64,000 nt of DNA from positions 124,001 to 188,000 of the forward strand of contig JACKQL020000075.1 of the NCBI GenBank assembly GCA_018296165.2. The letters are read 5' to 3'. The DNA comes from Termitomyces sp. T153. Its lineage: Eukaryota; Basidiomycota; Agaricomycetes; Agaricales; Lyophyllaceae. Each line of letters starts with the position of its first letter. Position 1 is the first letter of the stretch. A program made the position numbers and the translations under genes. A model generated the notes under the pieces. It searched no databases, was not told the DNA's origin, and saw only the letters and a list, made by a program, of their open reading frames with translations. Below, piece after piece: positions 12,001 through 23,448 of this stretch.

Positions 12001-13602
12001 TAATACTCCCACCTGCTGAACGTATCCGCACTATCTAAGAATTGCCATGTAGAACAATAGGCATCTTCGATTTTAGGGAAGGGTTATGTATATCAACCCT
12101 GTGCATCTTAGTGTCAAAGTTGTGCACTTTTTCTACAAAGCAGGAAAGAACATGTTTTTGATTTTTGCCAAGCAGTTTCACACAATTCTTTTGCGTTTCG
12201 CTAACGGGTTGTTCGATGAACCCGGTATTCGAATTTCTGATTCTCGGCCCCATTCGACGTGTGTCCATCACCACGTTTTGAAAAATCGAAGTCTTCTATG
12301 TTAGCGTCTGAAATTATTGTTAATGAAAAAACGACGATCATTTGTAGCGTCACTCCTGCTGGATTTTTTTTGCTAATCAATGCATCCGTAGCACTCTTGG
12401 TTGAGGACCTACCAAGTACAATATTTTCCACGGTGATTTGCATCTCAGGATCTCCGAGAGTCAACGACTCAGTACTCACCATCTATATATAGTCAGCAGC
12501 CATTCCATTGACATTTACTTCTCGTTTTTGTGAGGCGTGTTCACGCGTCACGGCTATAGTCCGGACAGATTGATATCATGATGGATCAAAGATCAGCGTA
12601 TCGGTGTGATTCTAGTCGTAGATCATTGATTGCGATGCAAGTGAATCGGGAACAGAGATGATATATAGACTGCATGCGAGACGGCCCCTTGAGCGTTTTA
12701 GCGCTTGAACTGACGTAGCATCTGTTAAGATTTCCATGAAGAAGTATGAGAGTGTGTTGATATTGAACGATGGAATCACGAAGACAAAGAGGAAACGATC
12801 CGTACAATTCAACGAGAGTTTGCATTGGATTTAAGTTCTTGAAGAGGGACACAACATCCGTGTTGACAACAACGAAAGATGACAGATTCTACAATCCTCC
12901 TGAATCAAAATTTCGTATTGAAACCGCCTAGCGCCCCTTCAGGAAGAGCACTTCGTATACAGAGACTATCCTTGAAGGCGGATTGTAAGCTTGCTTGAAG
13001 TCTGATGTGATGTCATCATGAAAATTGGATTTAAATCATCGGAGACTGAATTCCCACGTCTAACAAAAAAGGTTATTTGGTTGCCAGAATCCCTACGTCG
13101 ACGCGGTTTGCCCTGGAGGAATTGTAGAGACATCGATGACTCTATGTAAGCCCCCTCTATTTACATTTTCTCACACGGTGACGCTCCAAACACGTGCGTT
13201 CTTTGGATCGAGTAACCTTGAAATCCTTTGTCTAATCTGACCCACTTCGATCTTGTGACGCGTTGCAACTAGATACTTAGGCCTTAGGTGTTGGCATCTA
13301 GTATCGATTAACGTGGCTGCAGCTGGGTAGTATCGAACATAGTCCCTCTTCGGTACGTTCTGATGTTTTTTTTTCGTTGCCTTGGTATGATGTTCTTATG
13401 TAAATTGATTCAACGGCGATTGAATTTTCATCGATAGCCCTTACACGTGTAGCTTCTTTGTGTGGATGCATGCATAATATAAGACTGCTCCGTTACTGTA
13501 TTTCCTGATTTTTTTTTCTATCGAAGCTGGTGCGTTTTATTTCCTTGCACTTGTAGCTGTGAAGTAATCGTTGATCGGATTTGCAGCGTCTCTGTTTTTG
13601 TT
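9042..13602. other. Intergenic region between the bHLH and kinase-like genes, with simple repeats
   Basis: No gene is assigned. Visible simple repeats are TACG units near 9641-9657, an ATTGT pentanucleotide run (10233-10256) and CGACGTTT-like units (10303-10332). Two minus-strand open stretches (11290-11544 and 12201-12482) look weakly protein-like, the second with possible splice sites, but neither resembles a family I know. Confidence 0.4.
11290..11544 (-). other. Unassigned basic, serine-rich ORF
   Basis: Eighty-four codons rich in Lys, Arg, Ser and Glu (for example SSKKESSLSDTVRKPTRES), typical of disordered protein segments. No domain, signal peptide or membrane segment is visible. It could be an exon of an unrecognised minus-strand gene or a chance ORF in GC-balanced DNA. 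Confidence 0.2.
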
Positions 13603-15926
13603 ATGTCTGTACAACCTGTGGGTACAAACGATGTCTCTGCTATGGATGTCGACAATCCCTCTCGCCGACCGCCTTCTAGTACGAAGGTTGTACCGCCTCT
13701 GTTTAATTTTCCGAAAGAGGAGCCTCGCACCTTCACTGCCAAAGATCTTATTGCAATACTGAGTTTATACAATGCCAGTTTCAAAAGAGACGACGCTTCT
13801 GGAGAATCAAGAATGCCAACTCAAGCAGAAGCATCTTCAAGCGAAGCTCTCAAAATTCTGAACGGTACAAGCTCTCGTAAAAGGATGGTTTTTCGTTACT
13901 GGCCACGCGATCCCAAAGGTAAAAATATCACTCCCGCTAACACTCTACCCGGCAAAACTGCCCCAAACGGCCTTCAATTGTGGGGTGCGACCATCTTTGA
14001 TTTTTATCGAGTAAATCGCATGCCGGATGTGACCAGCCTTTCCACGATCACGACTGGAAGCAAGCTGATGAAGTGGATGAAAGCGAACGGCGAGATCGAC
14101 TATGCTAAGGATGAGATTGCGTGGGCTGAGATGGAGGAGGACCCGAAGGTTATCGAGCCGTGGTCACCTGATGCGCAGATACAGGAAATGGAGGAAAATG
14201 TCAGGCAGGGGAAAGCCGGAACATCTATGCCAAAGGATACGAAGGGAAAAAAGGTTCGTTCACATCCATCCAAACAGACTGTCTCTGAATTTTTCTTTCA
14301 GGTATCGACTGAATGTCTTTTCGATCCTGCCAATTACCCTTCACCGTGGCCCCTCGTGCCCTTCAGTCACGAAACTGAGCGCCTCACATCAATTATCGAC
14401 CTCAATCATCTCCCTAAAAAACTCGTTGTACACGATCCATGGAACCTTCTCGTTGTTCAGTCAGAGAATGTCTTTGGTCGAGCCAAACCTTATAATGGTG
14501 AGGAATGGACGTCCATGGAAGATGTCACGCACATTTACAGGCTGCAATTATCAACACATGGCGTGAAACGAGCGAAAGCTGAAGCTGAGGAGCGATCCAA
14601 GGCACAGAAGATAGAGGTTCATATCGATGAGCTCAAGGATGATCCTCTTAAAGAACTCAGTTCCGTCGAGAAGGAGACTGCTCTCGAAGGTTATCTCATC
14701 CGCCCACCTGCGATCCCTGGTCCTGTAGAGCCTCCCATCTTCGTCGTGCACGGACCTCCTCCTCGTCCACATCCATCAGCCTGCAAAGCTGGTGTACCCA
14801 TTGAGGAAGCTCATCTTTATCTCTCACCAAAGCACGCCATAGGGGTCGGCAACCACTCCGTTGTCTATCAAGCTGAATGGGAGCTTCCGCGAGCTGCTGT
14901 CGTTCCACCTTCGTCTGCCGATTATATCCTCTGCGAGCAGTGCGTCGACGCAGATATTGCGCGCATCATTCGTGAGGAAGATGGTGAGCATGGGGAGCGC
15001 AAGGATCAGAAGTGGATGGAGAAGAGCGGTGAGGTCAAGATTGTTCCTGAAGGCCGGCCGTCAGTCGTCTTCCACGTAGTGGAGAGGGAAAATCTGGACA
15101 AACTCGATTCAGAGGAAGGCCAATTCGAGACTCAGGATTGCACATATCGTGCCGAGTACATCGGTCCTGTGCGGCCCATACGCACGACCGTTGAGTGGCA
15201 AGACCCAGTAAATCCTACGTGTCCACATCTCAGGCCGTTGCCTGAAATCCCTCCGACGGTGAGGATGCGCGTAATAGGAAAGCTGTCTTTGAAGCACGAT
15301 GAACATCTGGTTCGTGAAGCGGCCAACTACGAATCGTTTGAGAAGCACATGTTCCAGCACTGGAGTGGGTTCAATGTTCTCCCACCGATGCACGATCCCA
15401 TTCCAGTTGGCGCATTAGTACCGCAGTTCTATGGGTACTATGTCCCGGAGTCGGAGTTCGACGACGAGGACGAGGACGAGGAGAACACGGAAGGTAATGA
15501 CGAGGATCTGGGGTACCTCAGTCCCATCCTACTCCTCGAAGATTGTGGTTCCCCTGTAGATCCCAAAGAACTCACTTATGACCAAAAGTAAGCCTGCTGT
15601 TATTTTCTCGCGATGTCAGCTGGAACTTATGTTCGACGATTTTCTTTCGCAGGAATGAAGCACTGTCTCTCATTTACCGCTTCCATTGTGCAGGTTGGGC
15701 TCACGGTTCGATCTACCCTCGCAATATTGTCATCCAGCCTGGCCCAATCAGTGCTCCACCTTCTCTCCGCAGTAACGAAGATCCGAGTTTCCGTTTGATC
15801 GATTTTGGGAGGTCTTATCAATGCAAAGATGAGCATGGCCACGTTCGGCCGGATTGGCGGGGAGACAGGTGTCATGAAGAGTCATCAGTTGAAAAGCTTT
15901 TCGGGATGGGTTTATATTCGGACTGA
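13603..15926 (+). CDS. Protein-kinase-like protein of agaric type, possibly catalytically weak
   Basis: Three exons are read: 13603-14253, 14302-15587 and 15653-15926 (introns of 48 and 65 bp), giving about 736 residues. The first intron is a multiple of three and stop-free, so it could also be read through; its pyrimidine-rich TTTTCTTTCAG end favours splicing. The N-terminal half has no known domain. A glycine-loop-like motif (GVGNHSVVYQAEW) lies near residue 390, an acidic run (DDEDEDEE) near residue 610, a catalytic-loop-like motif HGSIYPRN near 667 and a DFG motif (LIDFGRS) near 702. The usual catalytic Asp (HRD or HGD) is Ser, so activity is doubtful. The long insert between the Gly loop and the rest of the fold is in my experience typical of agaric kinase-like families. 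The stop at 15924-15926 comes soon after DFG, so the C-lobe is short. Confidence 0.72.
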
Positions 15927-16780
15927 GAGTGTGTCGCTTGAATCGGGATTGATATACTTGTACGTGACTGATTTGATGTTTTCACTATGTTTTTTCTCTG
16001 CTTTGTATTGCCTATGTGATAGCTATGATGAACAATTGAACAAACACTGTCTTAGACCTGCAGCAGATCGCTTCGGCTTTCACCCCCTTGAATTTTGTGG
16101 GATTCCCTTGGGGATGTTGCAGGCATTACATACATTGAGACTGATGAAAGAATGATCGCCGATGACTGGAAAACATAGTTGCAAATATGCGATGCCATAT
16201 GTTCCACAGCTTCCTTTTTTCGAAGGGTTGGTGAGGGCCGGCAAATGTTCCAGATCATGGGGATAATATCCTGACATCTCAGGCCCTGCCATCTCATAGG
16301 AGCATACTCCAGGAAATATCAAAGCTGAGAATTATCAATAGAAGCCAACTTCTCTTACATATGGGTGATAAGTTGTGACTCATTGGAATTATGATTGTTA
16401 AACATTAAATTGAATTTTAAGATGTGTAGAAACCACTGATGTACATCTGATGGAACTTAAGGTTAGATGATAGGCGACACATTTAAAGCTATGTTTCATT
16501 ACTTAAAACATAATATAGCAGAGCTCATAGACTTGGCCAAGATATTGATTAAGCAGCATTGCTATTTGTAAACATTCTTCAAGGGAAAATAAATAAAACT
16601 ATCAGTGAACTAGAATACGAAGAGAATGAAGTTTACTTGCAATGACGTCAAAATTATATCATTGGTCTGAGTATTTTCAAACATTTTCTGAATGCTTGTA
16701 CGAGAGTTGAGCCTGTAGACTCATAAAACAAATATCCTTCATGGACAGGTATCATATTGATGTACGTTACCTACATTAAC
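15927..16780. other. Gene-free stretch
   Basis: I see no supported gene, RNA or repeat. The final exon of the minus-strand DUF6534-type gene may reach into the right-hand end, but its stop codon could not be placed. Confidence 0.4.
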
Positions 16781-16836
16781 AAGACCAGATGTTGATCAAA
16801 AGTAGGCATTTTGAGTACAATACAAATGATACTTAC

Positions 16837-18569
16837 CAGCATTGAGTTGACATACACTGGAATTAGTACAAATGAGTGGGAGAAACAGAACCAATACTCA
16901 AGACACGCACGTTTGCCACTGATATGGATGAAGACTCATCATTATGGAGTCAATATCAATGCAATACAGAATTTCACAACAGGACACACCGGTGGCAAGG
17001 AGACTTGGAGGAGGTTCCACATAGTACTAAGAGACAATTAGCTTCATCAAGATAAGCTGAAAGCATACATTTAGTATAACTCACAGTCACAAGTATAAGG
17101 GATGAGATGATGGTTGTCAGCAGTCCATTACTCATACTATAAATCCATTGATCAGGACATCACAATAAACAATTCAGAGAAGCTTGCCTGAAGACAAGCA
17201 GGCGATTGATCACATTTTCGGTCCTACAAGCACACGAAAGTATGCTCGGAAGAGAAATTATAAAATAGAGCTCACGATTTAAATCCCGTGCGCATTGCGT
17301 TAAGAATGTAAACAAGAGATGCGCTTATCATCAAGTCGGACGTGATCCCCATGGTTAAATTGACCAAGTATGCGTGCTTGTTTGCACAAGTTAGGACATG
17401 TTATGGCATACCTTTTGAGAAATAAAGATACTTACGCGTGATCGCAGCGTTCCTATAACATCCACAGAGGGATTACCGTACCTGTTGGAAAACGGAAGTA
17501 GTCTCTATGGTATGATATGAATTTACACAAACTGTAAAGCATTAGCCGCTAACATGTGGACAGTATATTTGCGTCAGCAGAGAAAACAGTGGAAGTACGC
17601 CTCACTCAGTCCAGCACCTGGCCATATGTCAGCAAAGGATATGAAAAGGCTGTATTGACTTACCCAATTCAGCAAGAGATGTGGCCAACTACAAGGAGAT
17701 GATTGGCCATTCCAAGTGTGTAGAATATGCAATGGAAAAGTACATACTATGAATGCAACGAGAGCTTTTCGCCATCGATATCTGGCGCTAACTTTATATA
17801 GAGAATCAAATTGAGCATAGAACGTGAAATTAGGTACATAATACTCACGGCAATAGATTCTCCATGCATAGAAGCTGGCAATTGTATGATGACTCTAAAT
17901 TGTGTGATTGGAGGAAATCTGTATGAGTGTACCTCTGGACCGCTGATGTAATAATGAGCTATAGAAATATTAGTGAAAAGCAGTGGTCAACAGAATAAGC
18001 GATTGCTCACGGTGATTGTTATAGAAGCCTGTCAATGTCAACGCAATCCACCTGAAACCTCAGATAAATCAAAATCTGACACGTACTGCAACTTCCCTGC
18101 CAGAAAAAAAATCAACATCGTTGTAGATGATCAATAGCATCAGATCTACCATGTAATGTTAAAGGCTGTGAAAACGTTCTCCGGCAACTTGCACACAATG
18201 AAAGCATAATATGCTCCCTGCGTCAGGAAAGCCACATGTACACCCTCCATGCAGCTAATTTCACTCAAGATTGAATACCATGAACAGAATTGGTCTGCCT
18301 GAACTCACAAAAGTATTGCAACCTGTGTGCATTGGTTGGTATTGATGGATCAAGAAAGAAGGAATTGAAGGGTAATGGCTCACTGCTGCCCTCGAAATCC
18401 TGCGATCGTTAGGATATGTGTGGAAGTAATATGCCGTTTGAGAGCATGTAATTCCAAAGAGACTGAAGGATGTTAGGGGTGAAAGTATACAACGTATTTG
18501 ACATGAGCCTACCCGAGGTTTGTCATTACAGCTAGGAAAGTCAGGGCGACTTGATTAGAAGGTACGTGC
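16837..18569 (-). CDS. DUF6534-type seven-helix membrane protein gene (multi-exon, ends not resolved)
   Basis: No long ORF exists, but the minus strand carries a chain of short exons between GT-AG introns. Supported exons are 18513-18569 (ALTFLAVMTNLG), 18384-18462 (GITCSQTAYYFHTYPNDR), 18309-18322, 18150-18254 (GVHVAFLTQGAYYAFIV), 18011-18051 (IALTLTGFYNNH), a segment near 17275-17360 (ISASLVYILNAMRTGFK), one near 17180-17225 (TENVINRLLV) and one ending at 16837 (VYVNSML, donor GTAAGT). Order and spacing match the fungal DUF6534 family, integral membrane proteins of unknown function that are abundant in agarics. The first exon is not seen; upstream sequence runs into the repeat at 18658. Some joins in the middle and a TGA near 17103 leave open that the copy is damaged. 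The range runs from the last supported exon to the first. Confidence 0.5.
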
Positions 18570-18657
18570 CTGCAAGGAACGGTGCGTTAATTGTCTCGAT
18601 GTTCAACATTGATCTTCTAGGTAGCTGAGTCTACAAATTAATGGCGCGTATCTGATA

Positions 18658-18855
18658 CCCTAAAAGGTGGTAAGATATCACCTTAGTACTCGCGATGAGG
18701 AAAAGCAGCTAATACTGTGCATACCTAAAAGGTGGTAAGATATCTAAGTAATGCCTAATCAAATACAATGCAGTAAAAAGCATGGAATGACAGTGACTTA
18801 CCACCTTAGTACTCGCCTGATGAGGAAAAGCACCTAAGGTGGTTGACATGTCAAC
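18658..18855. repeat. Repeat and hairpin cluster, possible MITE-like insertion
   Basis: Two short units recur. CTAAAAGGTGGTAAGATATC occurs at about 18660 and 18725. CCTTAGTACTCGC followed by GATGAGGAAAAGCA occurs at about 18681 and 18800, the second copy carrying two extra bases (CT). The right end forms a 10-bp perfect hairpin stem (ACCACCTTAG with CTAAGGTGGT) and is followed by the palindrome GTTGACATGTCAAC (18842-18855). The left-end motif GGTGGTAAG is the reverse complement of CTTACCACC at the right, as expected of terminal inverted repeats. No coding capacity is seen. Confidence 0.5.
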
Positions 18856-19384
18856 GCGCCCCCAGTACGGTAACACGTGATGTCACGGAGGGAGCCGATC
18901 TAATGGACATGGATGGGCCTTGTAAACACAACCCCATCGGTGACAGAGTGAATTAAAAAAAAGAGAAAAAAATTAGGAATGAGAGACAAGGTCAAGAGCA
19001 GGAGAAGGAACTTGTAATGAAGATGTTTTTCGGTAGTAGTGATGTGCCACAACTCGGCCCAAAGCAAAGCCGAGCCGCCACAAGCCATGGTTCAGGCTTT
19101 GGATGGCCTATGGCTCAGGCTTGGGATTTTAAAAGCCTGAGGCCTAGGCCTGAGCTGCAGCTTTCTGTGACTGAGTTGTGCTTGTATACTAGCAATCCAA
19201 GTACATTCTAGTAGTGGAATACTTATTCTATTCTCCCTCACATTGTCCCTGCTCAGTCTGGTAGTAAAGCTAGGCCTAGGCTAGGTCTGGCCTCATGGCT
19301 CAGGTTTAGAATTATACAAATCTGAGCCTGGAAAAGCTGAGGCTAAGCTTGGGCTTTTGAGCCAGGCTGTGCCTAGCACATCAC
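18856..19384. other. Short gene-free segment left of element A
   Basis: No gene is seen. From about 19025 to 19375 the base composition is enriched in repeated GCCTGAG / AGGCCTAGGC-like strings (CTCAGGC, GGCTCAGG), suggesting an older unclassified repeat into which element A inserted. Confidence 0.35.
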
Positions 19385-19726
19385 TGTCAGGGGACTTCTA
19401 TTTCTGACCTCCGCAACTTGTTCCAGCACCTCCACAGCTTGTTCAACATCTCTGGGGCTCTTTCTGGGAGTTCTCTGTATTACCTCAGCAATCATTGCCC
19501 TAGGGTTAGGAGTAGCTCCAGTCATCTGTACAGTAGTTCCCATGCCTCTGCCGCCCACTGATGCACTGCACTACGCAGTGGGGATCCTTAGACTTGTTCT
19601 CTTTGGATTCCTCTCTGCTAGGTGATTAGTTACTGATTGTATCATTGTCTACTCCACTAATATACTTTGGATTCCCCTCTGCTAGCTGCATGACTCTGAT
19701 CTGCCACTCCGGAGGTTGCCCTTACA
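19385..19726 (+). repeat. 5' LTR of element A
   Basis: Starts TGTCAGGGGACTTC and ends CTTACA. It aligns with 38556-38918, which carries an extra segment of about 28 bp near 38640-38670. The sequence after it, GCAGAACAAGTCTCC, recurs in the related elements. Confidence 0.88.
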
Positions 19727-19809
19727 GCAGAACAAGTCTCCTAAAACTAGTCTGGAAGCCCCTCATAGCTGCAAGGAACCTCCAAGCCACTATCTGCCAC
19801 TTCTCCACC

Positions 19810-19895
19810 AGGATTAAACACTGTGGAGTTCTATGTCTCAGCTTTCCAACTCAGGATTAAACACTGTGGAGTTCTATGTCTCAGCTTGCCAACTC
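19810..19895 (+). repeat. 43-bp tandem duplication around the A gag start
   Basis: AGGATTAAACACTGTGGAG and what follows is repeated head to tail (19810-19852 and 19853-19895) with one mismatch. It duplicates the Gag start codon region. The related minus-strand copy near 4110-4145 has only one unit. Confidence 0.85.
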
Positions 19896-21114
19896 AGATA
19901 CACCCTTGGAGGCCCCAGCCCCACAGGACAAAGCCTGGACTCACCTGCTCCACCTAGAAACCTAGGTGCAACTAATGCAATCATCTCTCACCCACCATAC
20001 TACCAAACTCTCCACCCTCTGTCAAACAACTGATCTTATCTCCCAATCCCTCCAGATGCTGCTCAAATGCCTACCCCCTAACTCTGCCCCTCCTGCAGCT
20101 GCAGAACCAGCCCCAACTGCATCTGCACCCATCTCTGCAGCTTCAGTGACCTTACAGCTATGGATTCCACATCCAGTGCTACCAGACACATATGATGGTG
20201 CCTGCTGTAGTGGGGAGTGATTCCTGCAGTCCTGCCTCACCTATATCCACCTCAGCAGGGATGCCTTTGACTCCGACACATTGAAAATAGCCTGGGTGCT
20301 GTCATACATGAAGACCAGATGTGCCTCTACTTAGGCACTGTGAGTCTTCTGCTGCCCCAGAGGTGTTGGAAGCTGTCTGGACTGGACTGCCTTTGAGAAG
20401 GACTTCCATGCAGAGTTTTTCCCATTAGACCCTGCCAAGACTGCAGCCTTGACACTATGCAATAAGGAGCAGTATGGACAAGGGAAGCATACACTAGATG
20501 AGTACATTGACTTGTTCCAGGCTCCGGTTGAGCAGGCTGCTTACCCTGATGGCCTGCAACTATGCCTTACTTTCTGGGATGGCTTGCACCCTGCACTGGT
20601 GGAACACATTGATAATCTAGTAGAGGGTTGCCCCAATGATGAAAAGATTGCATCACGGTATGAGGTGGCCTGGGACCAATGGCAACTCATGGAGATCCGG
20701 AGGGAGCTCCACCACTCTCATTCCATGCTGTGCCCAGCTCCAATCAGCAATCTCTGCCACCCTGCACCTGCCCATTCAATGCCAGCCCTTACTCCAGCCA
20801 TCCCTGCAGCATGCCCCCTGCCACCAGAGATTCCCATGGATGTGGATGCTGCTAGACAGTTCTGTGCTGCTCCACTGCTGTGCTGGAAATGCCAAAAGCC
20901 TGGGCACTTTGCACAGCAATGCCCTCTGGGCCTGGAGGTACACTACCTTTCCATCGTGGAGCAGGAGAAACCCCTCCTGCAGCTGCTGGTTGTGAAGGAT
21001 GCCACTGGAGCTCTGTTGCTGGATGAGCCTATACTGGAGTTGACCCTGGAGGAGTTCAGCATGTGCGCCTCACTTCCTGAGCTGGAGAGGGATTTTGAGT
21101 TGAGTGACAGATAA
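19876..21114 (+). pseudogene. gag of element A
   Basis: Capsid/nucleocapsid gene of a Ty3/Gypsy element. The start MSQLANSDTPLEAP matches the Gag start of the 1244-4596 copy. A retrotransposon-gag core follows (KIAWVLSYMK near 20284; YGQGKHTLDEYIDLF near 20470), then a Pro-rich stretch and one CCHC zinc knuckle at 20881-20922 (CWKCQKPGHFAQQC), intact here. Several stops and a frame change near 20380 to 20449 inactivate the N-terminal part. From 20449 the frame is open to 21114. Confidence 0.82.
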
Positions 21115-21119
21115 GGTGT

Positions 21120-21496
21120 ATGCCTCCATTGCTGGGTGATAACAGGTTCTTGTGTCTGTCCATAGAAAATGAAACTGCCTTTTCTGATGCCCTTCATTCT
21201 GAGACAGAAGAACCTCAATGCTCCTCTTCAGATGTACAAACACTAACTCCAGAGCCCTTACTGAGCTCTCTGACACCTCTGAAAGTCCATTGGCGCAGCC
21301 CTGCTTGGGCATGTAGAATGCCCCAACAGTATGTGATGGCCTCCAGCCCACCCACCAACTCCCTGTGCCTTGATGTGGAGATTGAGATGATGGACACTCA
21401 GCAAACCTGTGGAGTCACAGCTCTTCTGGACAGTGGAGCAATGGGACTGTTCCTGGACTCAGAGTTCATCAAACACCATGGCCTGACCATGCAGCC
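21120..21496 (+). pseudogene. Protease of element A, first part, cut by element B
   Basis: The frame contains the aspartic protease active-site motif LLDSGAMGLFLD near 21425-21460, preceded by the family's LDVEIEMMDT. It is cut after GLTMQP at 21496 by the B LTR (TGTAAGG on the plus strand). The missing half resumes at 34890 beyond a second copy of CAGCC. Confidence 0.82.
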
Positions 21497-21568
21497 TGTA
21501 AGGGCAACCTCTGGAGGCTGTGGCTCAATCACACAGCTGGCAAAGGGAAGTCCAAAGTAACTACTCAC
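21497..21568 (-). repeat. 3' LTR of element B, distal fragment
   Basis: Matches the inner end of the B 5' LTR at 34455-34530 (both contain GGAGGCTGTGGCTCAATCAC). It stops at CTCAC, where element C begins; the other part of this LTR is 28632-28969. Confidence 0.85.
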
Positions 21569-22672
21569 TGTCACGACCCATTCCCTGAAGCCCCATACAC
21601 CGCCCAACAAACCCCCGCTCCCCCAGAACCCCCCCAACACTTTGTCTAACTTCCCCAGCACTCCACGCCAACTCCAGCTAACTCTGACACATTTTTGGCT
21701 AACTCTGACGGCTCCCTGGCCAACTCCGACGTCTTCCCCACAGCCGCTAGCACTTCCCCTGGACTTTCTGAGCCCCTGGGACCACTCCCCACTGTGCCTG
21801 ACCCCATTACATGTCATCAACTTGACACCCTGGCTTCCCCGACTTACTCTGGAGTATCACAACAACCTCAGAATGGACTGCGTCGCAATTGATCCCATCG
21901 ACATATCAATGCAGCCTGCCCTCTGGTTGTAACTGACACCCATCGACTCTGTCAAGCTCTGTCAAGCCCTGCCACCACAGCTGACATTCCCGGAGCTCTC
22001 CAGTAGTCAGTATATAAGATGTAGAGTAGCTCTTTGTACTCTAGTCTCGAGATTACCTGCCTTACCTGATGTGTTTCTGATTGTTTCTTCTCGTGTATTC
22101 TCAGTCTCCCAGTCTTATCTCGTCTCTGTTCTGCTATCTTTTCATTATCATTCCGTGTCTCCACCTGAATCTATTCTTGTTCTCATCTCGTCCTCATCTC
22201 ATTTTGTTCGACTCCATCTCGTCCCGTTTGATTCTGTCTATTGTGTTCAAGTCCTCTTGACCATAACATCCTCACAAACTTTGCAGTTACGATTATGAAC
22301 CTCCAACACTCGTTACCAACCCCAGACCCTGCTATACACTCAGCTCTGAACCCCATCAACTCCTGTTGATCCCCCATCAGAACTCCGGCTCCACTCCTGT
22401 CATCCGCATAGCCTCTGCCTCCTCCGCACCTGCAATACCCACACATGGACTTATGCCTGAACTCCACCAAGCCCCTCCCCCTTTCCTGCAACTTGTCCTC
22501 TACTCCTCTGGACCTCCCCAGACTTGCTCGAATCAATTTCCCCTTGCTATCCTCACAAGTCCCCAGTGTTTGGGATACCCCCGAGTGCCTGGTTGTCAGT
22601 GCAGGGAATCACATCTGCCTAGTAAGGACTTGCCCAGTGTAGCTGAGCCCCTGTGGTCAGCAGAACCTGATA
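21569..22672 (+). repeat. 5' LTR of element C
   Basis: Starts TGTCACGACCC and ends AACCTGATA (CCTGACA in the other copies). It aligns with 27549-28626 at roughly 90% by eye, with complementary gaps. The element interior starts TAATCTCAAGACTC, as in element D (TAATATCAAGACTC). Confidence 0.9.
22011..22017 (+). promoter_or_regulatory. TATA box of the element C 5' LTR
   Basis: TATATAAG sits in a conserved block (AGTAGTCAGTATATAAG) also found at about 27997, 57588 and 58490 in the related LTRs. Its conservation and position in the LTR support a role in plus-strand transcription. Confidence 0.6.
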
Positions 22673-23448
22673 TAATCTCAAGACTCTCCCTTACCCCGCT
22701 TGTGATGTCCACACTAACCCTGCACACACATCCGACAAACACCTCTAATGTCTATGACTGGCCCATGTCTGGAAACCACTATGATTCATATTGCCCTGCC
22801 CAATTTGCCAAGGCACATTGAGTCGTGGATCTGACACAAAATATCCCTTCTGTCTCAGTTACATCCATACAATGGCTCTATCCATGGACACCCTCTTACA
22901 GCTCCCACACTCCCCCACCATCTCCACCAGCTCCGCCCTCTCACAGAGGCCAACCCCGACATCACCAAAGCTTCACCCAAAACCCTGGCAACAATTCGAC
23001 CCAGTGCTCGACAACTTCTCTGATGCAGCACCCTCACCCCTCCAACAACAATAGCAAAAGCCCTGCCATGGGAAGTTGCTCACCACATGAAAGACCAATC
23101 GCCAACCTCACCAAGACAACAACAAGACTCCCAAGAACGTGTTCCTCTGAACCCGCCTTTGGACCCTCCAACCCACAGCAGCCTGTATGCCATCAGGAAC
23201 AGACCCAGTGGGTTCCCAACAATATCGAGTCTGCCCACAACCTCAATAGCAGAACCCCACCACCCAATCATTCAACTTCTACACCCATCCCCGAGAAAGT
23301 CCACCCTCCAAAGCTAGCCCCGCCACCAACTGGAATCAAACCCAACCCAGCAATCCCACTCACAATGACGCAAGGTTCCGAGATTGACGCTACCCCCCAA
23401 TTACAGAACACACTTCTGGGATCAGTTAGGACTCCCCAGTCAACTTAG
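22673..23448 (+). pseudogene. Pro/Ser-rich gag-like remnant of element C
   Basis: Plus-strand reading from about 22710 gives NVYDWPMSGNHYDSYCP, then after a stop a Pro/Ser/His/Asn-rich stretch to 23448 with no recognised domain. Position right after the LTR and composition suggest the N-terminus of a Gag. The same area of element D (about 41270-41600) is similarly Pro-rich with Tyr motifs. There is no zinc knuckle. The assignment is tentative. Confidence 0.35.

Noticed and set aside
18795..18843. Hammerhead-ribozyme-like CTGATGA followed by GAAA
   Set aside because: CTGATGAGGAAAAG has no room for stem II between the two core strings, and the other copy of the unit lacks the CT, so the core is not conserved.
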